This document shows, piece after piece, positions 52,701 through 60,636 of a stretch of DNA of 64,000 bases. A model generated the notes under the pieces. It had not been told where the DNA came from. It did no database searches and saw only the letters and a program-made list of their open reading frames with translations. The translations under genes were made by a program, and so were the position numbers. This DNA is from Paenibacillus sp. J5C2022 (GTDB taxonomy: Bacteria > Bacillota > Bacilli > Paenibacillales > Paenibacillaceae): contig NZ_JAOQJC010000028.1 of assembly GCF_025567625.1 (NCBI RefSeq), positions 1 to 64,000 on the forward strand, read 5' to 3'. The first letter of the stretch is position 1; every line of letters begins with the position of its first letter.

Positions 52701-54390
52701 GATAGACGTTGTCTCCATCAGGATCTTCAATATTCCACGGAGAATCGTTGAACAAATAGAACAAGTCCGCCATTCTCCCAATTAATACAGCCCCGTAAGC
52801 GCCTGTATAGGCAATATTTTTGTGCTGAATAAGAGAGCCGTCCTTATAGATGCCTTCTCCGCTCGATACATAGTTGAATTCGCTGCTCATCGCCTGCTTG
52901 CCTTGCTCTATTTTGGCTCCCTGCTTGCCGACGACGCCTCGAATCACGACTACCAGAGCCTTGTCCAGCAAGTTGGCTCCCGTCTCCGTTACTGTGGAAA
53001 GAGAAACGCGCTTCGTCGGGTCGGGTACGAAAGTATCTATCACCTGCAAATATTGATCCAGCTCAGCTTCGCTTAAATCGTTGTACATCAGAACGAGAAT
53101 GTTCATCAGCCACTGTGGCGAGCCGATCTCCCAATCCCACCAGTTGTCAGCAATCGTTTTGTTTTCATTATATTGATACGTATGCATCCATTGAAGCGCA
53201 CCCAATATGTCGTCACGCAATGTAGCATTCTGATAATAAGGCGTGTCCGGGGTGGAATAAGCGATCGCCAGCTTGCCTATCAGACTGTACGCTTTCGTAA
53301 TGGGAGCGGATTTCGTATTATTCTGAGCGATCACCCCATCCCACAGAAATTCGGTGTCCGCTTCCTTCTGCAACGTATCCCATAGGCCATCGTGATTATT
53401 GTTCGATACTTCCTCGATCAACGCTTCCATATAGGCAGCTACATCGGAATCCTGCATATCGATCGTAGAGCCGCCGACCAGTTTATCGTACCAACGATGT
53501 CTCAATTGATCATACCCTGCCAACGTCGCATCCGTTTCTACTGTCACTAGCGCTTGATCCTTCACCAATCCATCCGGTGTCGATACAGTGATCGTTGCGA
53601 ACCCGGCATTGTGCGCGTATACCAAGCCATTGTCAACCGTAGCTATATTCTCATCGGAAGAAGACCAGATCAGCGTCTTATCTGCTGCGTCCAGCGGTGA
53701 ATAAGTGACTTGCAACACAGTCATGTCGCCCGCTTTCATGGATACCAGCTTGGGGTCAACCTTTATATCTTTAATGCCATTCGACACAGCCAATGTGATG
53801 TCGTCGAACCAGACTGTACCTGTTCCCGTCTCGAAGAAAGGCTCGATGCGAATACTGTTGGCTTCTGCTGGAGGCGATAGTATAGCCTCCAGCAATGTCC
53901 AGTCATTCGTCCCCTTCAGCGATCCGGTCGACGCCCCGTCGCTAACTTTCGTACTGCCGCCCGACATCTCTTTATAGTATTGGGTACGGACGAAGACACC
54001 TTTATTGGACGCCACATTCTCCGTCTTCACCCATGCGCTGAGCTTATAAGTTTCCCCGCCTGTAACCGGCACGTTATAATTCAATCCAGTACGAGCTTCA
54101 GCCGGATGATGGATCTTCACCCCTTGCGAACCGGAGCGGTAAACTGCATCTGTGACGGAAGCTTGTCCTTGACCGCTGGCAAGCCAAGCCCCCCAGCCGT
54201 CAGGCTGCTGCCCGTTCACCCACCGCTGGTCGCCGGTAGCCGTTGTCTGCTCGAAGCCTCCGTTGGCCAACAGGTTCATTTCCATTTGTAGTGCAACCGC
54301 TTTCTCAATAGAGTACGTACTGTTCAGTAAGGGCTGCAGCACCATGCAGATTGCAAGCACGAGCGCCACCCTTTTATAAAGCGTTTTCAA
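46723..54390 (-). CDS. S-layer-anchored protein with two polysaccharide lyase family 8 modules
   Basis: This 2555-residue extracellular protein has, in order: signal peptide 1-34; CBM4/9-like domain 38-203; Big_2 Ig-like domain 205-285; PL8 module A 290-1065; DNRLRE/CBM96-like domain 1072-1246; PL8 module B 1248-2010; a second DNRLRE-like domain 2012-2193; an OmpL47-like Ig domain 2195-2286; a Pro/Thr/Glu linker 2288-2372; and three SLH domains 2375-2552. By spacing to pneumococcal hyaluronate lyase (Asn349, His399, Tyr408, Arg462, Arg466), both modules keep the active site: Asn473/His523/Tyr532/Arg586/Arg590 and Asn1430/His1480/Tyr1489/Arg1543/Arg1547. It should cleave an acidic polysaccharide (hyaluronate, chondroitin or xanthan type) by beta-elimination at the cell surface. 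TTG start with GGAGGTG upstream. Confidence 0.93.
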   Translation of the reverse strand: MKTLYKRVALVLAICMVLQPLLNSTYSIEKAVALQMEMNLLANGGFEQTTATGDQRWVNGQQPDGWGAWLASGQGQASVTDAVYRSGSQGVKIHHPAEARTGLNYNVPVTGGETYKLSAWVKTENVASNKGVFVRTQYYKEMSGGSTKVSDGASTGSLKGTNDWTLLEAILSPPAEANSIRIEPFFETGTGTVWFDDITLAVSNGIKDIKVDPKLVSMKAGDMTVLQVTYSPLDAADKTLIWSSSDENIATVDNGLVYAHNAGFATITVSTPDGLVKDQALVTVETDATLAGYDQLRHRWYDKLVGGSTIDMQDSDVAAYMEALIEEVSNNNHDGLWDTLQKEADTEFLWDGVIAQNNTKSAPITKAYSLIGKLAIAYSTPDTPYYQNATLRDDILGALQWMHTYQYNENKTIADNWWDWEIGSPQWLMNILVLMYNDLSEAELDQYLQVIDTFVPDPTKRVSLSTVTETGANLLDKALVVVIRGVVGKQGAKIEQGKQAMSSEFNYVSSGEGIYKDGSLIQHKNIAYTGAYGAVLIGRMADLFYLFNDSPWNIEDPDGDNVYRWVEEVFESLIYKGAMMDMVKGRSISREKDSDHLTGRAVIRTLARLTQGAPEEESVKIKAMIKEWVSSDTTFENYYDGLPLYDMNILKSIMNDPSVAARGELVKHQNFAAMDRVVHLRPGYGFGLSLFSDRISAFEYGNTENKKGWYTGMGMTSLYNNDLKQYNNQYWPTVDMFRLPGTTTDGYGPVPAAWASYMNPKAWVGGTVMDGLYGVSGMAFSLASSTKSSLEGKKSWFMFDNEIVALGSDITGSDNRKVETIVENRQLNEDGTNAFTVNGDAKPDTPGWEEAMQGVQWAHLEGNVAGSDIGYYFPETAAIAGKREARTGSWNEINGNGSTDPITRHYLSMAFDHGTNPYEQSYAYVLLPGSSKEQTEAYSHNPGISVWSNSEEVHAVQESGTGIAGFNFWEAAAVKYARAPQPASVMVKESGDELTIAISDPTQKQDKVVIDLGKVVLEQLEKDETITVVQTEPFLQLEVNTAGSLGAAHTVKFRYDPAQSTNLEIPTEEPSNIVKVVASDDVYVNAGKHADKNFASATQMAIRTGGVDYFREIYLKFDLNEWMGDIASVKLHVNGVTNDSNMAPATYTAVHEVADDNWTEETLTWNTKPAIGKEIMLNGEQQRIALPRQDTWQTVDVTAYVQQQLASDAGKQVSFGLIPQTNASASIYSKEYEAGVKAPYLEITLKDEFDALREKWYDYLTGGEDIDSEDADIAALISANAEKVKSSDPETPGIWITMNKAENRTYLWEDLASTTASRDVTESYKRLKDMAVAYVTPGTRLHGDLQLRNDILSGIDWMFANRYNPSRAMYNNWWDWEIGSPIAYSEVVTLMYNELSEEQLDNYSAALTRYVPDPTKRLHGSTGLKETGANLLDKAFIVLLHGVLGKDEARIEEARGSIGSVFPYVTSGDGFYRDGSFIQHVNLAYTGSYGGVLLSNIEKLMVLLGDSPWPIEDPNLQNVWEWIDNSFIPVIHQGHMMEMVSGRSVSRYFRNTRKPMWTILSLANYAPEGKSEYYKQLVKRWIVDDGTTVDTYERMSINEIVQYKQLMSDASIEPLEAGESHHQFTAMDRVVHEREQYTFGLSMSSSRIANFEGGVNGEHKRGWYTGDGMTYLYNADSDQFHNEFWPTVNASRLPGTTSDGLIRSNSKTTGKSWVGGSELGLYGISGMDLAPPGSTLRGKKSWFMFDDEIVALGAGISVEDKRSDGEQVETIVENRMLNEEGSNALTINGVQQSVDAEWTERIDDVQWAHLAGTHEGADIGYYFPGGTKLKAMRELREGAWSEIHPQGLTDPINKYYASLAVEHGTKPEAEDYAYVLLPSKNVEDTAAYASNPGIEVVSNTDSIQAVQEKELGITGVNFWEAGQLDKLRAYGPASVMMKKQGDEVTLSISDPTQAQDTLKVELAAVMIDVVEKDQAVNVLRTSPSIVVEVNTRGLAGQSKSISFKVNPNIDVELPDETDFEPDEDAKRRIDAAADAAGFGGSEADKNFGGNNYLNLRNGSGYTDRRVFLKFDLSSFAGEIDQVKLYTYGLTNDTNGNQSDIGVFQVQDDSWQENVLTYNNMPQMQGDALDVKTFTEPGWRHFDVTSYVKEQLGADDAVVSFGLRQVSLPHLHASIHSREKDGGVNGAYLEIVLKEDTAPATSVEVEGESDGSGNYIEEAALSFTAEDNHQGWGLLRTEYRLGEGKWQVPADNELLLTQAGEHVVQYRSIDKAGNIEATKEIVVHVVERDTTPTPEPTPEPTPEPTPTPTPEPTPTPTPEPTPTPTPEPTPEPTPEPTPEPTPEPTPEPTPTPESTPEPTPEPTPTPESTTIPTSDVVLNDVQGHWSQKAVEKAVKLGFIKGYPGGEFRPDQKINRMQFTALLVRGLGLMEEAELAFDDADQLPEWAAGDVAKAIRHGFIGGYEDNTFKGDKLITRAELAVMAAKALDLKEIDDGELPFADSGDIPVWARGWLAAAIEAGLLNGRGDNIIDPLGEATRAEATIVLLRVVEALEKREN

Positions 54391-54541
54391 AATTCATGCA
54401 CCTCCATGTCCATTTCTAAGAAGTTATCAGCCTTCATTATAAGATAGATTCATGACATGGAGATGGTATAATTTTTACCTGTACAATCAAAATTTTGACT
54501 TCTACTCATAAGTGCATTCGAGAAGCTTCCGGCATCACCAA

Positions 54542-55048
54542 TCACCATATACTCTTCAGCAAAGAAAACAAACTATGCCCAAGCCAAACCTCCGCCGCTA
54601 TGGACGGAGCCTTGCCCACTAGAGTGGCGATCATAAATGTAAGCACATTCATATTGATCCATGCGGCGAAAAAGGTGACGGCGCCCGAAGGGATGAACGG
54701 CATAATTCTTGCAACAAGAATCAGCAGAAATTGCCTGACTTTGCCGGCATTGTCTATCCGCTCTCTCCATCTCCTTAACCTTGCATCCTTCCGTCGCATA
54801 ACAAGTAGTCCCTTGCGATATAGCCAATAGGACACAAAAGCACCTAGAACCTCGCCGGCAAGCGATACGGTAAAGCCCAGCGGCAGTCCGAAAGCAACGG
54901 CATTGGCCCCGGACAAAAAAGCGGACGGAATAACACCCGAGATACTGATGAGGACATTCAACAGTATACTGGCAGCAATCGCCCATCCGCCCAATTGACC
55001 AAGCCATTCCGCAGTCTCCGCCACACTTCGCAAGTTCATCTCCTCCAT
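54542..55048 (-). CDS. VTT-domain (DedA/TVP38-like) membrane protein
   Basis: This 168-residue protein has four or five predicted helices and the VTT features GFTVSLAGEVLGAFVSYWLYRKG and LILVARIMPFIPSGAVTFFAAW. Such proteins move lipids, including undecaprenyl phosphate in some cases. Three start choices lie close together; a TTG (LRSVAETAEWL) six bases past GGAGGAG has the best spacing, while the first ATG (55048) is kept here. It is a single gene. Confidence 0.85.
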   Translation of the reverse strand: MEEMNLRSVAETAEWLGQLGGWAIAASILLNVLISISGVIPSAFLSGANAVAFGLPLGFTVSLAGEVLGAFVSYWLYRKGLLVMRRKDARLRRWRERIDNAGKVRQFLLILVARIMPFIPSGAVTFFAAWINMNVLTFMIATLVGKAPSIAAEVWLGHSLFSLLKSIW

Positions 55049-55182
55049 ACTCCTGCTATAACACCTTGGACCAAGCGTAAACGTCTATCGCCGTCTTTTG
55101 GCGGCATTAGCTTACGTTTCGCGGTGAGATACAGGCGTCAATATAAGAGTGAAACTTATACTTTCCTATATCTGAACAAAAA

Positions 55183-55213
55183 AGCCTCCTTCCCACTTCT
55201 TGGGAAGAAGGCT
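55183..55213 (-). terminator. Terminator of the ferritin gene
   Basis: AGCCTTCTTCCCA and TGGGAAGGAGGCT form a stem followed by TTTTTTG on the minus strand, 27 bp past the stop. Confidence 0.85.
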
Positions 55214-55239
55214 CCCTCTATCAGAGCTATTCCGATCGC

Positions 55240-55743
55240 TTACTCCGCATCAGGAGAGAACGAGCGGCCGGCGAACTCAGCGTCCAGCATATAGAAAGCA
55301 TTGCTGTCCTTGTCGATCCGCTTGAGCTTGTTGATAATGCTGTCGAACAATGCCTCTTCTTCGACCTGCTCGTCAATGAACCACTTCAGGAAGTTGATCG
55401 TCGCATGCTCGCGATCGTTCATAGCCAGATCGGATAAGTGATAGAAGCGCTCCGTATTCGTCTGTTCGTGCTTGTAGCCTTGTTCGAACGCATCCAACAC
55501 GGATTTATAGTCGTTGTTCGGCTCGGGAAGTGCGTCCATCGTCGCGCGGCGTCCGCGGTCGTTGAGGAATTTGTATATTTTCATTGCATGAAACCGTTCT
55601 TCTTCCGCTTGAACGATAAAGAAGTTGGCGAATCCGTCCAAGCTGTCGCCGGAGCAATAAGCAGCCATCGCCAGATAGACGTGCGCAGAATAAAATTCGA
55701 AATTCATTTGCTCATTAAGAGCTTTAGCCAATGCATCATTCAT
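55240..55743 (-). CDS. Ferritin
   Basis: This 167-residue non-heme ferritin forms iron-storage shells. Ferroxidase ligands are visible: Glu in QMNFEFYSAHVYLAM, the EERFHAMK motif (Glu and His), and Glu in WFIDEQVEEEALF. GAGGTG lies upstream of the ATG at 55743. It has its own promoter overlapping the DUF1450 terminator, so it is a separate unit from the Fur-box gene upstream. Confidence 0.95.
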   Translation of the reverse strand: MNDALAKALNEQMNFEFYSAHVYLAMAAYCSGDSLDGFANFFIVQAEEERFHAMKIYKFLNDRGRRATMDALPEPNNDYKSVLDAFEQGYKHEQTNTERFYHLSDLAMNDREHATINFLKWFIDEQVEEEALFDSIINKLKRIDKDSNAFYMLDAEFAGRSFSPDAE

Positions 55744-55777
55744 CGTGATGTGCACCTCACTATTTTTATTTGTATTC

Positions 55778-55806
55778 ATTCTAACATAAAAATAATAAGC
55801 GTCCAA
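55778..55806 (-). promoter_or_regulatory. Promoter of ferritin overlapping upstream terminator
   Basis: TTGGAC (complement of 55801-55806), a 17-bp spacer and TAGAAT (complement of 55778-55783). The -35 lies in the hairpin that ends the DUF1450 gene. No Fur box is seen here. Confidence 0.6.
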
Positions 55807-55813
55807 AGGACGC
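55799..55813 (-). terminator. Terminator of the DUF1450 gene
   Basis: GCGTCC-TTT-GGACGC is followed by TTATTATTTTT on the minus strand, about 27 bp past the stop. Confidence 0.8.
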
Positions 55814-55839
55814 CGCTAACATTCGTTCCATATGTAAGG

Positions 55840-56064
55840 CTAACCAATCATTTTCTTCAATCGTTTGTATAAGCTGTCAGCCGTTGGTTCACTGATCGTC
55901 TTCGACTTCACCACGACGAAGCATTCCGACTTGCAAGTTCTGCACTCGCCAAGACAATCACTCTTCTTTACTTTCGTATCCGGGTACTTGCCCTTCATCT
56001 TCTTGTAGACATCTTCCAGACCGTCCATACGATTCATATTGCGCTTGCAGTACTTGATCTTCAT
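55840..56064 (-). CDS. DUF1450 (YuzB-like) small cysteine-rich protein
   Basis: This 74-residue protein is of the DUF1450 family, whose members have a thioredoxin-like ferredoxin fold. It starts KIKYCKRNMNR, and the cysteines in DCLGECRTCKSECFVVV could ligate an iron-sulfur cluster; the function is unknown. The ATG at 56064 has GGGGTGG upstream. Its promoter overlaps a perfect Fur box, so it is probably induced when iron is scarce, in contrast to the neighbouring ferritin. Confidence 0.92.
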   Translation of the reverse strand: MKIKYCKRNMNRMDGLEDVYKKMKGKYPDTKVKKSDCLGECRTCKSECFVVVKSKTISEPTADSLYKRLKKMIG

Positions 56065-56111
56065 CAATGGGCCACCCCGCTGCACTCAGCATGATTACTA
56101 TTCTCAGTATG

Positions 56112-56140
56112 ATGATAATGATTATCATGGTCTTTGTCAA
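56112..56140 (-). promoter_or_regulatory. Fur box within SigA promoter of the DUF1450 gene
   Basis: TTGACA (complement of 56135-56140), a 17-bp spacer and TATCAT (complement of 56112-56117). The 7-1-7 inverted repeat TGATAAT-G-ATTATCA occupies 56113-56127 and covers most of the -10 and spacer. It matches the Bacillus Fur consensus exactly and not the PerR or Zur consensus. The region 56141-56523 upstream of the chitinase has no gene I can support. Confidence 0.88.
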
Positions 56141-56523
56141 GCTTGATTTCGGACATGATTGATTTGATCTCGGACGTGATTCGGACCAACCATCTGAAAT
56201 GGACGCCCATAACGAAGAAGATTGTCATTAATGCGATTAAATAGTAATTTACCCCTTTAACTTGAAATCTATCCCTTCTCAACCCATTCCGTCCGATCTA
56301 TGATAGGAATGAAATTCACAACTCGGAAGGGAGGTAACGGCAAGCAACATACTAGACGCGCAACCAACACCATTAGCTTCACTACCCTCGCTTAGTTCAG
56401 TCATTGCTGCAAGCCCACGGAAGTCCTCATCATCATGGCCGCAACCACCACGTTCAGCCAAAAAAGCTAGCAAAACGCGTTACTGCCAAACGATGCACAA
56501 TTATGACCATTCGAGGTGATAAG

Positions 56524-59500
56524 GTGAATCCATTCACGCGCAAGACGAATCTCCGTGTATTCGTCCTGTTTTTATGCTGTGCTCTTCTTCTCTCCCCATT
56601 CCTCCACCTCTCTCCCGTATACGGGGAAGAAGCCGCTCCCGACGAACCAACTGAAGAGGTCAAATCCGAAGGTACACAAAATCCGCAAGTGGTCGAAGGC
56701 ACTGTAACAGCTACGGAAGCAACGATCGCTTCGGACCAAGCAGCGAAGAATCCGCCCGCGCAAGGAGCTAGCAATCTGCAGGTCGGTGAAGTGACTCACA
56801 ATACGGCAGAGCTTACCTGGACGCCTGCGCCGGGTATCGACGACTATTGGGTGTGGGATTCCAACAACACCTACATCATATGGGCCAATAGCGGATATAA
56901 GCTGGTCGGCGGCTTGAAGCCGGAGACGACATATTCCTTCTATCTGGGGCCCGATGGCGTTCAAGCGCCGCAGCTCAAGCCGGAGCAGAAGAGCAACGTT
57001 GTTACGTTTACAACCTTGCCGGATACGAGCGAATACGAAGCTCCTCCGTTAGCGCCGCCACATAACCTGAAGGTGACCTCCATCTCAGATGAAAGCGTCA
57101 CCTTCGGCTGGACAGGCAGTCCCGGAGCCGACGGCTACGACTTCTACGCGAACGGCAACTGGATGGGAGGCGTATGGGATGGATCGAACGCTTACACCTT
57201 CGCCGTTCCGGAACAGACCGTTGCGGGATCGACTTACCGCTTCGAAGTAGGCGCGCAGAATTCGCAGAATTCGGATGTGTCTGCGAACAGCAATGCGATC
57301 ACCATCACATGGGGCATGCTTCCTGCTCCCGTCGATCTGCAAGTGGTGACTTCCAATCGGACGACCGCTGCGATTGGATGGGCTGCCGTTCCCGGAGCAA
57401 CCGGCTATGACGTCTACATGAACGAAGCGATGATCGGCACGACGGACGACAATCGCTATACGATCGAAGGACTTGCGGAAGGCCAATCCTACTCCTTCCA
57501 GGTGCGTGCAAGCAACGCTTTATGGCAATCGGCTATGAGCGAGATGACGACTGTCGTACCGGGCAGCCAATATACGAATGTCACTTACTACACGCAATGG
57601 TCCATTTACGACAGGGATTATCATCCGGAGGACGTAGCGGTTTCCCATTTTACGCATATTAACTATGCGTTCGCAGATCTGTGCTGGAGGAAGTACGCAA
57701 CGAATGGAACAGAGTGCCGGAATGGAGATATCCCGCTGCAGAATCGCTATGTGCATGACGGCGAGATGATTATCGGTGATCCGGAAGCGGATATTGACAA
57801 CTTCAATGCGTTCGCTGCCATTAAAGAAAGCAATCCGCACCTGAAGCTGCTCATATCCGTCGGCGGATGGTCATGGTCCAACAACTTCTCCAACATGGCG
57901 GCAGATGAAAGGACACGGCGCGCATTCGCCAATTCTGTCGTCGACTACTTGAGAGAATACCAATTGGATGGATTGGACATTGACTGGGAATACCCTGTCG
58001 AGGGCGGAGAAGAGGATAATTCGCACCGTCCCGAGGATAAAGCCAACTTCACGCTCATGATGAAGACCGTGCGGGAAGCGCTGGATGCCGCCAGCGCTGA
58101 GGATGGAAAGTACTATTTGCTCACGATTGCATCCGGTCAAGGAGACAATTTCGTACAAAATGCGGATCTGGCCAACTCCGTTCATCATATGGACTTCATT
58201 AACATTATGACCTACGATTACGGCGGATCGTGGGAGACTATCGCCAATCACAATGCGCCGCTCTATTACGATCTGAACAATCCCAAGCCGTCCGCTCCGC
58301 GCAATCATGCCAGCGGCGGTGCGCTCGGACATCTGAACGGCGGAGTTCCGTCCTATAAGCTGGTCTTCGGCATACCGTATTACGGCGTAGGCTGGGCAGG
58401 TTGTCCGCCGGACGGAGAATATCGGACGTGCGAATCCATACCGCCCGGCTCATGGGAGAGCGGCAAGTTCGACTTCACCGATATCGAGAATAACTATATG
58501 ACTCGGGATGACTATGCTTTCCATTGGAATGATGCCGCCAAGTCAGCCTTCCTGTACAATGAAGAGAACGGCATATTCCTCTCATTTAATAATGAGACTT
58601 CGATGATGTATATCGCTTCCTTCGTCAAATCGATGAACTTGGCAGGCGTCATGAATTGGGAGATTAGCGCCGACCGCAACTTGACCTTGACGAAGCAGCT
58701 TTCCGATGATTTGCCGATTAACGGGATTGTGAACGGGAATGCCTTACAAGCACCGATGAATGTAGCATTAACCTCTTCCACTGTATCCGAACTGCATATC
58801 CAATGGGATGAAGTGGACGATGCGGCGAAGTATGAGGTATACATCGACGGTCGCTATGCGCTTAGCACAGAAGCGACATCGGCTGTTATCTCCAATCTGG
58901 ACGACGGCACAGCGTATCGCATGCATGTGCTCGCCATTCGTATGGAAGGCGCATCTGTATCGGAAGTCTCGCCTGCGAGCGAAGCCATAACTGCGACGAC
59001 CCAATCGATTCCAGCTCCTCCTGCCGCAATTCCGCTTCCTCCCGCTGTGAACGACAATGAGCTCAATGCCAGCATATCCAGGAGCGGGGGGACTTGGATC
59101 GCCAACATACTCGGAAGGTCTTCCATTCGGGAAATCGAAAGTGTGGACAGCGACATCTTTACCGTAACGGCGGACAACAATGCCGAAGACATCGTCATTC
59201 GCATTCCGCAAGAGGTGATCGAGGCGATGGTTGCCAAGGATAATGACAGCTGGTTGTTCGTTATATGGAACGACGTCATATACAAGCTGCCTGCCGACGC
59301 ACTGAGCGTGAATGCTGATGTGCGTATTACATTATCGCCTCCTGATGAGGAGATCATGTCGGCGATCGAAGCATTGGCGGAAGCTCGCGGGTTGCAGCTG
59401 GCGGCCTCCCCGCTGGATTTTAAAGTGGAGAGGAAGACGGCTAAAGATCGTTATGAGGAAATATCGGATTTCGGAGGACATCTGCTTATTCGAGCCTACC

Positions 59501-60234
59501 AGCTTGATGGAGACGGAATCAATCGGGATCGGATGACCGGTGTTCTGTACTTGCCTGACAGCGATGAGCTTCGCCCCGTTCATACCCGCTTCACAACCGA
59601 TGAAGACGGCTCGCTGATCGCGGAACTGCTGAGCGGCGGCAATAGCATATATGCCGTTGTCTCGTCCAGCTTCCGATACGCGGATGCCGACAGCGAAGTG
59701 ATGGCATGGGCTCGGGACAGTGTGTCACAGGTCGCAGCGAGGCTGCTGCTTGCAGGGGAATCCGACAACTACTTCGGCGTGATGAGCCGCATTACACGTG
59801 CTGAATTCACCTCCATGCTCGTCAAGGGTCTTGGCCTGGCGCCGGATTATTCGGCTTCGCCATTCAGCGACGTACAGGCCGGAACGATGTATGCCGGAGA
59901 CATAGCAGCAGCCAAGAGCGCTGGCCTCATTAATGGCAAGACCGACACCCGCTTCGATCCGGACGGCACCATCACCCGGCAGGAGATGGCCGGCATTCTG
60001 GCCAAGGCTCTGATGAATGCCGGCATGGAGGAAGAGACTGCCCAATCCGTACTTGATCGGTTTAGCGACATGGACGCTATCGCTTCCTACGCCAAGCCTG
60101 CGGTATCCCTATTATTCGAAAAGGGGATTATGATCGGCGTATCCGAAAGCCGCTACAATCCTGAAGCGGAAGTGACGAGAGCGCAGGCCGCCGTCGCGCT
60201 GATGAGAACGCTTTCCGTGCTGGAAAGGGCGTAG
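56524..60234 (+). CDS. S-layer-anchored GH18 chitinase
   Basis: This 1236-residue secreted enzyme has a signal peptide (1-34), an acidic linker, three fibronectin type III domains (about 82-165, 179-262, 268-353), a GH18 catalytic domain (about 354-735), a fourth fibronectin domain (743-828), an unassigned region (about 840-1050) and three SLH domains (about 1052-1100, 1112-1160, 1179-1236). The catalytic motif DGLDIDWEYP puts the acid at Glu489. It should hydrolyse chitin or related N-acetylglucosamine polymers while bound to the cell wall. The GTG at 56524 follows GAGGTG by five bases; the ATG seven codons upstream has no ribosome-binding site. Confidence 0.93.
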   Translation: MNPFTRKTNLRVFVLFLCCALLLSPFLHLSPVYGEEAAPDEPTEEVKSEGTQNPQVVEGTVTATEATIASDQAAKNPPAQGASNLQVGEVTHNTAELTWTPAPGIDDYWVWDSNNTYIIWANSGYKLVGGLKPETTYSFYLGPDGVQAPQLKPEQKSNVVTFTTLPDTSEYEAPPLAPPHNLKVTSISDESVTFGWTGSPGADGYDFYANGNWMGGVWDGSNAYTFAVPEQTVAGSTYRFEVGAQNSQNSDVSANSNAITITWGMLPAPVDLQVVTSNRTTAAIGWAAVPGATGYDVYMNEAMIGTTDDNRYTIEGLAEGQSYSFQVRASNALWQSAMSEMTTVVPGSQYTNVTYYTQWSIYDRDYHPEDVAVSHFTHINYAFADLCWRKYATNGTECRNGDIPLQNRYVHDGEMIIGDPEADIDNFNAFAAIKESNPHLKLLISVGGWSWSNNFSNMAADERTRRAFANSVVDYLREYQLDGLDIDWEYPVEGGEEDNSHRPEDKANFTLMMKTVREALDAASAEDGKYYLLTIASGQGDNFVQNADLANSVHHMDFINIMTYDYGGSWETIANHNAPLYYDLNNPKPSAPRNHASGGALGHLNGGVPSYKLVFGIPYYGVGWAGCPPDGEYRTCESIPPGSWESGKFDFTDIENNYMTRDDYAFHWNDAAKSAFLYNEENGIFLSFNNETSMMYIASFVKSMNLAGVMNWEISADRNLTLTKQLSDDLPINGIVNGNALQAPMNVALTSSTVSELHIQWDEVDDAAKYEVYIDGRYALSTEATSAVISNLDDGTAYRMHVLAIRMEGASVSEVSPASEAITATTQSIPAPPAAIPLPPAVNDNELNASISRSGGTWIANILGRSSIREIESVDSDIFTVTADNNAEDIVIRIPQEVIEAMVAKDNDSWLFVIWNDVIYKLPADALSVNADVRITLSPPDEEIMSAIEALAEARGLQLAASPLDFKVERKTAKDRYEEISDFGGHLLIRAYQLDGDGINRDRMTGVLYLPDSDELRPVHTRFTTDEDGSLIAELLSGGNSIYAVVSSSFRYADADSEVMAWARDSVSQVAARLLLAGESDNYFGVMSRITRAEFTSMLVKGLGLAPDYSASPFSDVQAGTMYAGDIAAAKSAGLINGKTDTRFDPDGTITRQEMAGILAKALMNAGMEEETAQSVLDRFSDMDAIASYAKPAVSLLFEKGIMIGVSESRYNPEAEVTRAQAAVALMRTLSVLERA

Positions 60235-60254
60235 TCGGGATTGCGACCGGTCCT

Positions 60255-60362
60255 GGTTATCCTGGTTATTCTGCTTATTCTGGTTATCCTGGTTATCCTG
60301 GGTATCCCGGGTATCCCGGGTATCCCGGTTATCCCGGTTATCCCGGTTATCCCGGGTATCCG
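60255..60362. repeat. 9-bp repeat run coding for Gly-Tyr-Pro in one frame
   Basis: Twelve units of GGTTATCCT/GGGTATCCC type start 20 bp past the chitinase stop. In the frame that begins at 60255 they read Gly-Tyr-Pro over and over, followed by PPYSYPESSHLSGF and a stop, but the frame has no start codon with a ribosome-binding site. Confidence 0.85.
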
Positions 60363-60384
60363 CCCCCATACAGCTACCCAGAAT

Positions 60385-60453
60385 CTTCGCATCTTAGTGG
60401 ATTTTGTACAGTTCGACGTGGGAGCTTCGCATCTTAATGGATTTTGTACAGTT
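60385..60453. repeat. Two copies of CTTCGCATCTTAATGGATTT... element
   Basis: Two 29-bp copies (60385-60413 and 60425-60453; CTTCGCATCTTARTGGATTT then TGTACAGTT) with a 40-bp period. Related words such as AAATGGACAAAATCCAT occur further on to 60625. Confidence 0.6.
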
Positions 60454-60636
60454 ACATTGGTGGAGTGAGCGCAACAAGAAGCAATCAAATGGAAAATGTC
60501 CAGTTAAATACGCTCCATTCGGCTGCACACAAGCAATTCACTGCAATCAACTACAAGAAATCCATTTAAGTGCTTCATAATTACATTAACTGGATATTTA
60601 AATGGACAAAATCCATCTATTTCAAGCAATTTGTTC

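Noticed and set aside
56309..56520. Leader peptide genes upstream of the chitinase
   Set aside because: GGGAGGT at 56328 is a strong ribosome-binding site, but the best frame after it has no start codon, and the alternative 28-codon frame has the site inside it.
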